This document shows, piece after piece, positions 10,140-21,823 of a stretch of DNA of 64,000 nucleotides. The stretch is from Halichondria panicea (Eukaryota; Porifera; Demospongiae; Suberitida; Halichondriidae): assembly GCF_963675165.1 (NCBI RefSeq), contig NC_087386.1:1786931-1850930 (forward strand), given 5' to 3'. Below the pieces are notes generated by a model that had not been told where the DNA came from, searched no databases, and was given only the letters and a program-made list of their open reading frames with translations. Every line of letters begins with the position of its first letter. Positions within the stretch are counted from its first letter, which is position 1. Both the position numbers and the translations under genes were made by a program.

Positions 10140-11779
10140 ATGATTCTATTTCTAACTGCTCTGCTCATCAGTGGCTATTGTGATACTCTCACTTGTAATC
10201 AAACAGGTAAGCTTAAGCAGACATTTGAAAATTTATTTCATATTGTAATCCAACTGTTTAGTTAACCCTACGATGTATCGAGGTCTGTGGTTAGATGGTG
10301 AACCAATTAAATACAACGATGTTCTGATCACCTATCCATCAAATTGTACACAGCCAAACATTCTTGCTAGATACATTGTCTGTGATTACAGGGACGGAGC
10401 AATCATTCCAGCTCCTCCTGATCTCAATAGTGCAAGTTATTTCAGACATTTCATTACTTGGAACAGAGATTCATTGAATAGTTTTATTGACTTTAACCTC
10501 ACTACAGCAACAGCTGGGATTACTGCTATAGAACTCAGTTTCTTGAACAGTCCAGTCAACGGAATCAATTTGCCAGAACCTATGCCCCAAGCCTGAGAGA
10601 TCGAAGTGAAACAAGTATAACAACCTGGATATTTGATAATCAAGATCTGGCTCAGGCAGACAACCAAATCAGAACTATTAGCATTCGGCTACTCACACCA
10701 CTTAGTGCTGCGAACCTCAGTTAGGTTCCAATTCACAGTGCTTCATGATTTTGATTGATTTTTTCTAAGTGAAATACGGTTTTGCACACAGCCTCAACCT
10801 CCTTTGAAGGATCGTACGTATGGCAGTGGAAGAGAGATAAAAATACAATAGGAAAGAATGGAATAGAAAAGAAAGGCCACTACACAGTCACCATTGGAGA
10901 CGGAAGTAGAACTACTAAGTTGAGGATAAATAAACTGGACTTCAGTAATGCTGCTAATTATGAATGCATAGCAGCACAGAAACTGAATGTGGGTTTAAAG
11001 AACTCAACAACGTATTTAGTGCAGTTTCCAGGTACGTAAGTATCATACTAACATACTCACCTATTACTGTCCATCCTTTCTAGAGCATGTCGTTTCCACA
11101 TCTGGTGTGTGTGGATATCGACACACAGAAGAGGTTAACTTGACCTGTGAGCTCCATGGTTACCAGTCATCACTAGCTCTCTCCTCCTGTGTGGCTGGAC
11201 TTGGGTGGCAGTGAAATAACCACCACTACAAAATACACCATCACTTCTGGTGAAGGTTTGAACACAATTATTTCTGAGAATGGAATTACTAACCCTAGTG
11301 TGATTGTCAGGCTTAGAATTCTAGATCTATCGTTAGCTGATGGAGGTACCTACACGTGTCGTGGTGTCAGAGGAGGAGAGAGTGTCACTCAATTTGCCAT
11401 TTTAGAAGGAGCAGCGCCTCCCACTACACCACCCCCTCTCACTACACCACCTTTGACCTCTCAGCGTTCGTTAGCACCTAGTAATGTTTTGCTACCTATA
11501 GTATATGGATTAGTATCCATAGTAACTATCCTAGTGATCGCGTTACTTCTCCTCGTTGTCTTCATCATTTACCTACTGAGGAAAGTCAACAAGACAAAGA
11601 ATTCCTTAATACGCTCGACTGAAGCTGTACAAGTATCTAATTCGCTCTCCATACAAGAAAAAGAAGACACCTCAATTTATGTGCGGGATGTGATATATGA
11701 AGAGATTTCCAAAAGACGCGTCGTGTCATTGACAAAGAACGAAGCCTATGTGTGTGTGTCGACTCCTCTAGAAAAATAG
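10140..11779 (+). pseudogene. g6: type A receptor with several deletions
   Basis: Exon 1 is 10140-10206. Exon 2 (10262-11031) begins VNPTMYRGLW, a mix of the two N-domain classes. It lacks four residues in frame (CDYRDGA for CDYSVVLGDGA), then has a frame-breaking deletion near 10580, a two-base loss near 10715, and a deletion near 10805 that removes the start of Ig1 including its first cysteine. The end of Ig1 (WQWKRD to NYEC) remains. Exon 3 (11084-11779) has four extra bases near 11174 before the Ig2 tryptophan; after that, Ig2, a long Pro/Thr stalk, helix and tail are open. In the tail, SVQD is replaced by YVRD before the YEEI motif. Clearly non-functional as a receptor. Confidence 0.8.
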
Positions 11780-12440
11780 ACAACCAAAAAATAACTTTTT
11801 TACTTTGTAAATGTGTCTGTGTTTACTATATAGTTTGTGCATTTATGCAAATCCATTTACCCTTAGACTTTACAGCTGTAAACACCCTGTGTTACGTTGT
11901 GTGTTTGTATGCATGTACAATGGTATTTTCATTTGAATTGCTTACAGAAATTCTAGCAATCTGAGAATGCTATTAAATAAACCACCTGTTCCTGGGAAAC
12001 CCACAATAGCGACGAAGACGTCCAAACAGCCACTTAGACCCCCTGTGCATGGAGATTAAGCCCAATGTCAAACCAAAGCCTTGCCTTGCCTCAAAATATA
12101 TATAACTATATAATCTAACTTGCTTGGTATAGCAAACATTCGTTACTCCTTTGAGGTAATGTGATATGTAGCTAATCAAGAAGAAATCTGATTCATGTAC
12201 ACTGATATTTGTTTTTAGTTGACATTATCGGTAATTATAGCTCAGTACACATTGACGTCCCATGTGCAGGTCATGCGATTGTCATTTGTCATTTCACTTT
12301 CCATTATCTATTACACATGTCCCATATTTGCTTATCTATGATAATTCCACCTCATGCATTCTATATCCGCCTCTCTTATGTGCATGTACATCACTAATTC
12401 GCAAAAGTTGGACTAACAAACTATTGTCTCTTGAACAATC
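11780..12440 (+). promoter_or_regulatory. Intergenic g6-g7
   Basis: AATAAA at 11976-11981 with the conserved block after it. TGACGTCC at 12253-12260 lies about 180 bases before the ATG. The leader AAAGTTGGACTAACAAACTA precedes g7. No coding signal. Confidence 0.5.
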
Positions 12441-14279
12441 ATGATTCTATTTCTAACTGCTCTGCTCATCAGTGGCTATTGTGATGCTCTCACTTGTAAT
12501 CAAACAGGTAAGGCTTAAGCAAACATTTGAAGACTTATTTTCATGTTGTATTTCAACCGATTAGCCCTTCCTACACTGTATCGAGGTCTGTGGTTAGATG
12601 GTGATCCAATTACATACAACGATGTTCTGATCACCTATCCATCAAATTGTACACAGAGACACTTTTTTGCTAGATTCACTTGTGATTACAGTGTTGTACT
12701 GGGTGACGGAACAATCATTCCATCTCCTCCTGATCTCAATAGTTCAAGTTATTTCACCCACTTCATTACTTGGAACAGAGACTCGTTGAATAGTTTTATT
12801 GACTTTAACCTCACTACAGCAACGGCTGGGATTACTGCTATAGAGCTCAGTTTCTTTAACAGTCCAGTCAACGGAATCAGTTTGCCAGAACCTAGACTAT
12901 CTGTTATTGAATATGCCCCAGGCCTGAGAGATCGAAACGAAACAAGTATTATAACCTGGGTATTTGATAATCAAGATCTTGATCAGACAGACAACCAAAT
13001 CAGAACTATTAGCATTCGGCCACTCACACCACTTAGTGCTGCAAACCTCAGAATAAGGTTTCAATTTACAGTGCTTCATGATTTTGATTGGATCTTTCTG
13101 AGTGAAATACGATTTTGCACACAGCCTCAACCTCCTTTTCAACAACTTAAGGTTGTCATCCTTCAAGCACCATCATCAATTGTTGTTCAGCCAAGTGCAG
13201 ACGACCTGAGAAGAAGATCAACAGAGTTAGTGTGCACTGTTTCCAGTGAAGGTTCGTACACATGGCAGTGGAAGAGAAATAACACTTTTTTAGAAAATAA
13301 TGGTGACTACACAATCACCATTGGAGACGGAAGTAGAACTACTAAGTTGACGATTAACAATCTGGACTTTAGTGATGCTGATAATTATGAATGCATAGCA
13401 ACAACAACACAGGATGTGGATTTAATGAACTCAACAGTGTATTTAGTGGAGTTTCCAGGTACCTAAATTACTTGATAACAACTTTCCCTTCTACACCCTG
13501 CATGTACTCGTGCACATATTCACCTATTAAATATATATTGCTGTCCTTCCTTTCTAGAGCATATCGTTTCCACATCTGGTGTGTGTGGGTATGACTATCT
13601 ACAGACTGGAGAGGTTACCCTGACCTGTGAGCTCCATGGTTACCAGTCATCACTCTCTCCTCCTGTGTGGCTGGACTTGGGTGGCAGTGAAATAACCGCA
13701 TCTACAAAATACAACATCACTTCTGGTTCAGGAGGGAACACAATTGTCTTTGAAGATGGCACTGCTATCCCTAGTGTGATTGTTAGCCTTACAATTCACA
13801 ATCTATCATCAGCCGATGGAGGGAACTACACGTGTCGTGGTGTCAGAGGAGGAGAGAGTGTCTCTCAACTTGTGATTGCAGAAGAGACAGCCCCTCCCAC
13901 TACACCACCCCCTCTCACTACACCACCCCCTCCCACTACTGCACTACCTGTGACTACTCAGGGCACGTTAGCATCTAATAATGTTTTGCTACCAACAGTA
14001 CATGGATTAGTATCCATAGTAACTATCCTAGTGATTGCATTACTTCTCCTCATTGTATTCATCGTTTACCTACTGAGGAAGAAGATCAACAAGATAATAC
14101 ATTCCTTAATACGTTCGACTGAAGCTGTACAAGTACCTAATTCTCTCTCCATACAAGAAAGGGAAGACACCTCAATTTCTGTGCAGGATGTGACGTATGA
14201 AGAGATTGCCGAAAGAAGCATCATGTCATTGACAAAGAACGAAGCCTACGTGTGTGTGTCGACTCCTTTAGAAAAATAG
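12441..14279 (+). CDS. g7: intact type A two-Ig membrane receptor
   Basis: Exons 12441-12507, 12565-13458 and 13558-14279 join in frame (all phase 1) to 560 residues. Approximate layout: signal peptide 1-17; N-terminal domain 23-208 with cysteines in LTC, SNC, TCD and RFC; Ig1 215-320; Ig2 321-428; Pro/Thr stalk 429-470 with repeated TTPP units; helix 471-495; basic KKINK; tail with YEEI near 534 and YVCV near 551. The ATG is fixed by the signal peptide, which every copy shares. Introns are 57 and 99 bases. The product should be a cell-surface receptor whose tail recruits SH2 proteins when phosphorylated; the ligand is unknown. The gene's own AATAAA block is missing because a relic follows at once. 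Confidence 0.88.
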
Positions 14280-15108
14280 ACAACTAAACTTTTACTGAGC
14301 AGTCCTTTAACTTAATCCTGACTAATTTGTCAATGTCTGTATTTAGTATTGTTATGTGCACTTGCATAATTATCCATTTACTGTATATACCCTTTACCCT
14401 GATACGTATAATATGTGGTTCCATTTGAGTTGCTTTGAAATGTCTATATATAGCAATCTGAGAATGCTGGTTATTGACAAAGAACGAAGCCTACGTGTGT
14501 GTGTCGACTCCTCTAGAAAATAGAAATTAGAAATTAACATTTCACTGAGCAGACCTTTAACACTACCCTGTGTTTGAATACCATTTACCTGATACTTTAA
14601 TTTTCTCTAGCTGTAAACATTTTGTGTGTTACGTGTGTACAATAGTAACTCCATTTGAGAAGCAATCTGAGAATGCTGTTTTATAAAAACCACCTGTTCC
14701 TAGGAAACTCACAATAGCGACAAAGACGTCCAAACAGCGAGTTAGACCCCCTGTGGAGATTAAGCCCAATGTCATTAGTATGTTAAGTATTTTTGCAAGT
14801 TGCTATATTAAATTAATCAACTGAGAGTTGACTCATGAACACTGGTGTTTGTGTTTGTTTGTCAAACATTGACGTTGTTTGTAAACTTGTCACTGTAGTG
14901 TGGGAAATTATTTAAACCATATCATAATTACTCAGTAATACCTCAGTACATCAGTTGTTGACGTCCCTATTATGTGCTGATCATTCACTTTTTCCATTCA
15001 TGCGTATACCTTCCACTATATAATGAGTAGATACTGCAACTCTTGTAAAAATATTCATAGCTAAAGTTGTACTAACACAAACTAGCTCTTGCTCTAATCT
15101 GAGCAGTC
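14280..15108 (+). other. Intergenic g7-g8 with a deletion scar
   Basis: The g7 3' flank runs to about 14470, then jumps into the last codons of a type B gene (14471-14530) and that gene's 3' flank. The usual AATAAA is replaced by TTATAAAAACC near 14681. TGACTCA lies at 14829-14835 and TGACGTCC at 14959-14966 ahead of g8. Confidence 0.6.
14471..14530 (+). pseudogene. Relic: last codons of a type B gene
   Basis: From 14471 the sequence encodes LLTKNEAYVCVSTPLENRN followed by stop, then a type B 3' flank. It joins the g7 flank at GAGAATGCTG/GTTATTG. All upstream exons of this copy are gone, so a recombination removed most of one gene between g7 and g8. Confidence 0.8.
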
Positions 15109-16946
15109 ATAATTCTATTTCTAGCTGCTCTGCTCATCAGTGGCTATTGTGATGCTCTCACTAATTGTAATCAAACAGGTAAATTTAACAGACATTAGAA
15201 AATTTATTTCATGTTGTATTCCAACCAATTAGTTCTTCCTACACTGTATCGAGGTCTGTGGTTAAATGGTGGTGAAGTAATTAGATTCAACGATATTCTG
15301 ATCACCTATCCATCAAATTGTACACAGCCTAACATTCTTGAAAGATTCACTGTCTGTGATTACAGTGTTGTACTGGGTGACGGAGCAATCATCCCATCTC
15401 CTCCTGATCTCTATAGTTCACGTTATTTCAGACATTTCATTACTTGGAACAGAGACTCATTGAATAGTTTTATTGACTTTGACCTCACTACAGCAACGGC
15501 TGGGATTACTGCTATAGAACTCAGTTTCTTGAACAGTCCTGCCAGTGGAATAAGTTTGCCAGAACCTAGACTATCTGTAGTTGAATATAAACGTGGCCTT
15601 AGTGTTCGAAACGAAACAAACTTTAAAACCTGGGTATTTGATAATCAAGATCTTGATCAGACAGACAACCAAATCAGAACTATTAGCATTCGGCCATTCC
15701 CACCACTTAGTGCTACGAACCTCAGAATTAGGTTCCAATTCACAGTGTTTCATGATTTTGATTGGATCTTTCTGAGTGAAATACGATTTTGCACACAGCC
15801 TCAACCTCCTTTTCAACAACTTAAGGCTGTCATCCTTCAAGCACCATCATCAATTGTTGTTCAGCCAAGTGCAGACGACCTGAGAAGAAGATCAACAGAG
15901 TTAGTGTGCACTGTTTCCAGTGAAGGATCGTACGTATGGCAGTGGAAGAGAGACAATGGTATCATATTAATGGAAAATAATGGGGACTACAGAATCACCA
16001 TTGGAGATGGAAGCAGAACAACTAAGTTAATTGACGATTAACAATCTGGACTTTAGTGATGCTGATAATTATGAATGCATAGCAACAACAACACACGATG
16101 TGGATTTAATGAACTCAACAGTGTATTTAGTGGAGTTCTCAGGTACCTAAATTACTTAATACATGACTAATTAACTTGCTCTTCCTTCCATTCTAGAGCG
16201 TGTCATTACTACACCTGATGTCAGTAGATATCTACAGACTGGAGAGGTTACCCTGACCTGTGAGCTCCATGGTTACCAGTCATCACTCTCTCCTCCTGTG
16301 TGGCTGGACTTGGGTGGCAGTGAAATAACTACCACTACAAAATACACTCTGTCTTTGCATGCATGAAGGACTCAACACCATAATTCTACAGAATGGCACT
16401 GTCGTCCCTAGTATTATTTTGGACATCACATTTCACCACCTTTCATCAGCCGATGGAGGTAACTACACGTGTCGTGGTGTCAGAGGAGAGAGTGTCACTC
16501 AACTCACAATATTAGAAGGGACTGATCGATACATATTATCCCAAACAAGAATTTCTACGTCTATAAAGGGTGAGTAAACAGTGACTGAGTTTATATTTAT
16601 TATTATTTTGTTTTTTGATTCAGGTATCACCCCCACTTCATCCCCTGGCAACGAAACCATTGTCACCATAGCAGCTGCTGTAGTGACTGTTATTATAGCA
16701 CTCACAATACTTCTCCTCATAATCTTCATCGTTTACCTACTGAGGAAGAAGATCAACAAGATACTACATTTCTTAATACGCTCGACTGAAGCTGTACAAA
16801 TACCTAATTCTCTCTCCATACAAGAAAGGGAAGACACCTCAATTTCTGTGCAGGATGTGACATATGAAGAGATTGCTGAAAGAAGCGTCATGTCATTGTC
16901 AAAGAACGAAGCCTACGTGTGTTTGTCAACTCTTCTAGAAAAATAG
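15109..16946 (+). pseudogene. g8: type B receptor with lost start codon
   Basis: The start reads ATA (15109-15111) where other copies have ATG; the rest of exon 1 (to 15178) still encodes a signal peptide with an extra residue (LTNCNQT). Exon 2 (15233-16142) is open through the N-domain but has four extra bases in Ig1 near 16029 (KLIDD then stop). Exon 3 (16197-16569) has four extra bases near 16360 in Ig2. Exon 4 (16624-16946) is open, with a shortened stalk (TPTSSPGNETIVT) and a full helix and tail ending TLLEK. Three separate lesions indicate an older pseudogene than g19 or g20. Confidence 0.82.
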
Positions 16947-17599
16947 ACCAACCGAAAAGTTATTAACATTATCCTGGATAAATTTTTTAATGTTTGTGTT
17001 AACCATTGTTTGTATTAGTTTATTTGTGAATTAGTTTGTTCAAATCCATTTACCCTAACACTTTAATTTGTCTATAGCTGTAAACTAGCCTCCTTCTCAG
17101 GCGTCTTTTCGAGTATGGATGAAGTGGTGATGGGGACAAGGCTATAGCTGTATATATTATGTTGTGTGTTGCTTACAGAATATATATAGCTACCAATCTG
17201 AGAATACTGTTTAATAAACCTGTTCCTGGAAAACCCACTATAACAACGAAGCCGTCCAAACAGCCAATTTTACGAACTGTATGTAATTTTTGTGTAAGTA
17301 AGAAAATTGAGCAACAGAGTTGAAGTTCATGAGCACCGTATATCAAACATTGACATTTTATGTATAAAGTTGTCCTGCAGATTATGTAAACTAGCTTTAT
17401 ATCTCAGTAAACTGTTGACGATGTGCAAATTATTTCAACACATTCAATTTGTCAATTCAAGGTGTTTAATTGAACCCATTCTCATATGCATGCCGCATAT
17501 TGGTTTCTATATACCACTCTTAAAAACACCGCCTATAATTTTATACATGTACTCATAATTTAAAATCGGTTGGACTAACAGGCTCTTAACTGAACAATT
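16947..17599 (+). promoter_or_regulatory. Intergenic g8-g9
   Basis: Contains the 70-base direct-repeat insert at 17072-17152, AATAAA at 17213-17218 and a conserved block, then the g9 leader. No TGACTCA or TGACGTCC site is seen here; TTGACGATG near 17415 takes the place of the second. Confidence 0.45.
17072..17152. repeat. Short insert between direct repeats, recurring in type C flanks
   Basis: CTATAGCTGTA occurs at 17072-17082 and 17142-17152; between them lies a segment starting CTAGCCTCCTTCTCAGG. Similar inserts between copies of AGCTGTAAAC lie at 29780-29855, 39862-39937, 42106-42180, 44402-44472 and 51687-51762. Type A and B flanks have a single AGCTGTAAAC and no insert. The ends (CTAGCCT and AGGCCAG) are weakly inverted, so this may be an old insertion with a target duplication of about 10 bases, copied by gene duplication. 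Confidence 0.6.
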
Positions 17600-19297
17600 A
17601 TGATTCTATTTCTAACTGCTCTGCTCATCAGTGGCTATTGTGATGCTCTCACTTGTAATCAAACAGGTAAATTTAAGCAGACATTTGAAGACTCATTTTC
17701 ATGTTGTATGTTCCAACCGATTAGCCCTTCCTACACTGTATCAAGGTCTGTGGTTAGATGGTGATTCAATTACATACAACGATGTTCTGATCACCTATCC
17801 ATCAAATTGTACACAGGGAAACTTTCTTGATAGATTCACTGTCTGTGATTACAGTGTTGTACTGGGTGACGAAGCAATCATTCCATCTCCTCCTGATCTC
17901 AATAGTTTAAGTTATTTCGTTACTTGGAACAGAGACTCATTGAATAGTTTTATTCACTTTGACCTCACTACAGCAACGGCTGGGATTACTGCTATAGAAC
18001 TCAGTTTCTTGAACAGTCCTGCCAACGGAATCAGTTTGCCAGAACCTAGACTATCTGTTATTGAATATAACCGAGGCTTTAGCGACCGAACCGAAACAAG
18101 TATTTAGGTTCCAATTCACAGTGTTTCATGATTTTGATTGGGTTTTTCTAAGTGAAGTACAATTTTGCACAGACCTTCAACCACCTCTTCAACTTATTAA
18201 TGTCATTTTTCGAACACTATCATCAATTATTGTTCAGCCAAGTGCAGACAATTTGAGAAGAGGATCAACAGAGTTAGTGTGCACTATTTCGGGAGAAGGA
18301 TCGTACGTATGGCAGTGGAAGAGAGACAACACTTTTTTAGAAAATAATGGTGACTACAAGATCACCATTGGAGACGGAAGTAGAACTACTAAGTTGACGA
18401 TTAACAATCTGGACTTTAGTGATGCTGATAATTATGAATGCATAGCAACAACAACACACTATGTGGATTTAAGGAACTCAACAGTGTATTTAGTGGAATT
18501 TACAGGTACCTAAACAAATTGCCATTCGATCTTCACCCTGCATGCACTCATCCACATATTCACCTGTTAAATGTATATTGCTGTCCTTCCTTTCTAGAGC
18601 ATGTCGTTTCCACATCTGGTGTGTGTGGATATGAGACTGGAGAGATTAACCTGACCTGTGAGCTCCATGGTTACCAGTCATCACTCTCTCCTCATGTGTG
18701 GCTAAACACAAATGGCAGTGAAATAACCACATCTACAAAATACACCATCACTTCTGATGAAGGATCGAAGACAATTGTTTTTGAGAATGGCACTGCTATC
18801 CCTAGTTTAATTGTCAGCCTTACGATTCGAAATCTATCATCAGCCGATGGAGGGAACTACACGTGTCGTGGTGTCAGAGGATGAGAGAGTGTCACTCAAC
18901 TTGTGATTGCAGAAGGGACAGCCCCTCCCACTACACCACCCCCTATCACTACGGCACAACCTTTGACTACTCAGCGCACGTTAGCACCTAATAATGTTTT
19001 GCTACCAACAGTACATGGATTAGTATCCATAGTAACTATCCTAGTGATTGCATTACTTCTCCTTATTGTATTCATCGTTTACCTACTGAGGAAGAAGATC
19101 AACAAGATAATACATTCCTTAATATGCTCGACTGAAAAGCTGTACAAGTACCTAATTCTCTCTCCATACAAGAAAGGGAAGACACCTCAATTTCTGTGCA
19201 GGATGTGACATATGAAGAGATTACCGAAAGAAGCGTTATGTCATTGACAAAGAACGAAGCCTACGTGTGTGTGTCGACTCCTCCTCTAGAAAAATAG
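17600..19297 (+). pseudogene. g9: type A receptor with deletion, stop and frameshift
   Basis: Exons are 17600-17666, 17725-18505 and 18598-19297. In exon 2, three residues are missing in frame (SYFVTWN for SYFRHFITWN). A deletion at about 18104 then removes roughly 130 bases of the N-domain and shifts the frame to a TAG at 18105-18107. Ig1 is otherwise open. In exon 3, GGA-GGA-GAG reads GGA-TGA-GAG, an in-frame stop at 18882-18884 just after Ig2, and two extra bases near 19135 shift the tail. The 3' part and flank are nearly identical to g14. Confidence 0.82.
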
Positions 19298-19975
19298 ACA
19301 GCCAAAAAATTAAACTTTTACTGCATGAGCAGCTCTTTAACATTATCCTTGACTAATTTATCATTAAATTTTGTGCATAATTCTATTTAGTACCCTGACA
19401 CTTTAGATTTGTCTATATATAGCTTATAAACATACTGTGTGTCGTATTGTGTGTGTGTGTACTTCTATATGAGTTGCTTCACACACATTCTAGCAATTTG
19501 AGAATAAACCACCTGTTCCTGGGAAACCCACAATAGCGGCGAAGCCATTCAAATAGCCATTTATACCCTGTGGAAATTAAGCCCAATGTCAAACCAAAGC
19601 CTTATTTAACTATATTGCTTGCTTGAGCAAAAATGTTCAGATCTACAGGCATGTGATAATGTAGTAGATAAGCATTATTTTTTTGAAGTGGGGATAATAT
19701 TGAGCAACAGAGATTTGATTCATGAACACTGATATTTGTTTTTATTGATGTCATCAGCGATATATACCTCAGCACACGTTGATGTCCCTATATGTGCTGA
19801 TCATTCGATTTGTCGATTTGTCAATTCATGCATGCGTACTTTCCATTTTATATGTCCCATATTTGCTATAATGAATAGTCCCACCCCTTTTCTATATATA
19901 GGCCTGTCATACATGCATAACTGTACATCACTAATCCATCATGCTGAAGTTGGTCTTGTCTTTAACTGAACAATC
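19298..19975 (+). promoter_or_regulatory. Intergenic g9-g10
   Basis: AATAAA at 19503-19508 opens the conserved block. TGATGTCC at 19780-19787 stands where other copies have TGACGTCC. The interval closely matches the g14-g15 interval. Nothing coding is seen. Confidence 0.45.
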
Positions 19976-21823
19976 ATGATTCTATTTCTAACTGCTCTGC
20001 TCATCAGTGGCTATTGTGATGCTCTCACTTGTAATCAAACAGGTAAATTTAGGCAGACATTTGAAGAATTTACTTTACTTTACTGTTTTAGTGAACCCTC
20101 CGACGTATCGACGTCTGTGGTCTGATAATGTGAATGATTACAATGATGTTACCATCACCTATCCACCAAATTGTATGCGGCAAAATCTCCATGAAATCTG
20201 TGACTACGATGTGGTACTGGGTGATGGAGCAATCATTCAATTTCCTCCTGATCTCAATAGTTCAAGTTATTTTGAGCATTTCATTGGGATCAGCAACTCA
20301 ATGAATTCGTATATTGACTTTGACCACACTACAGTAATGGCTGGGATTACAGCTATAGAGCTCAGTTTCTTGAACAGTCCTGCCAACAGAATCAGTTTGC
20401 CAGACATTGCAATATCAATAGTCATTAACAGTAGAACTGTAACGACTATTGCAAACTGGATACTTGACAATCAAGATCTGACTCAGACAGACAACCAAAT
20501 CAGAACTATTAGCATTCGGCCATTCACACCACTTAGTGCTGTGAACCTCAGAATTAGGTTTCAATTTACAGTATTTCATGATTTTAATTGGATCTTTCTA
20601 AGTGAAGTACGCTTTTGTACAGACCTTCAACCAAACTTACAACCAGAAGTAACATTTCAAATACCACCATCAAACAATATACAGCCAAGTGCAAAGGACC
20701 TGAGAAGAGGATCAACAGAGTTAGTGTGCACTGTTTCCAGTGAAGGTTCGTACACATGGCGGTGGGAGAGAGATAACAATATGATAGAAAATAAAGGGGA
20801 CTACAGAATAACCATTGGAGATGGAAGTAGAACAACTAAGTTGACGATCAACAAACTAGGCTTTAGTGATGCTGCTGAATATGAATGTACGGGAATAACA
20901 AGACTGGATGCGAATGTCATGAACTCCACAGTGTATGTATTGGAGTTTCCAGGTACTTAAATATAAAACTACTACAACTATAATAATTGCATGCTGTTTA
21001 TTCCATTTTATAGAGCGTGTTATTACTACGCCTGGTGTAAGTGGGTATCTACAGACTGGAGAGGTTACCCTGACCTGTGAGCTCCATGGTTACCAGTCAT
21101 CACTCTCTTCTCCTGTGTGGCTAAACACAAATGGCAGTGAAACAAATGACTCTACCAAATACACTGTGTCCGTGTGTGAAGGAAACAACACAATAACACT
21201 ACAGAATGGCACTATTGTCCCTAGTATTATTCTGAGCATAACAATTCACAACCTTTCATTAGCTGATGGAGGTGCCTACACGTGTCGTGGTGTCAGAGGA
21301 GAGAGTGTCACTCAACTCACAATATTAGAAGGGACTGATCCAAACATGTTATTGCAAACATGCATTTCTACGTCTATAGAGGGTAAGTAAACTGTGACTG
21401 AGTTTACTTTCATTATACATTATATATGCTTATTATCAGAAACAATTATAACTTAGTTTTGTATTTATTACTGCAGGCATCACTCCCACTCCATCCCCTG
21501 GCAACGAAACTACCACTCGTGTCCCTGTAATGAACGAAACCATTGTCATCATAGCAGCTGCAGTAGGGAGTGTTATTATAGTACTCACAATACTTCTCCT
21601 CATAATCTTCATCGTTTACCTACTGAGGAAGATCAACAAGATGAAAATATGTTTGACTGAAGCTTTACAAGTGCCTAATTCTCTCTCCATACAAGAAAGG
21701 GAAGACACCTCAATTTCTGTGCAGGATGTGACGTATGAAGAGATTGCCGAAAGACACGACATGTTATTGACAAATAACGAAGCCTACGTGTGTGTGTCGA
21801 CTCCTCTAGAAAATAGAAACTAG
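19976..21823 (+). CDS. g10: intact type B two-Ig membrane receptor
   Basis: Exons 19976-20042, 20092-20952, 21014-21382 and 21477-21823 join to 547 residues. The N-terminal domain is of the second class: it starts VNPPTYRRLWSD and has NCMRQN, HFIGISNSMNS and no PRLSVVEY segment. Ig1 covers roughly residues 205-309 (WRWERDN, AAEYECT). Ig2 covers roughly 310-415 with DGGAYTC. The type B linker PNMLLQTCISTSIEG closes exon 3, and exon 4 adds TPTPSPGNETTTRVP, the helix IVIIAAAVGSVIIVLTILLL and the YEEI/YVCV tail. Exon 3 has donor GTAAGT, stronger than the usual GTGAGT. Reading through it adds only GK before a stop, giving a possible soluble form. Confidence 0.87.
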
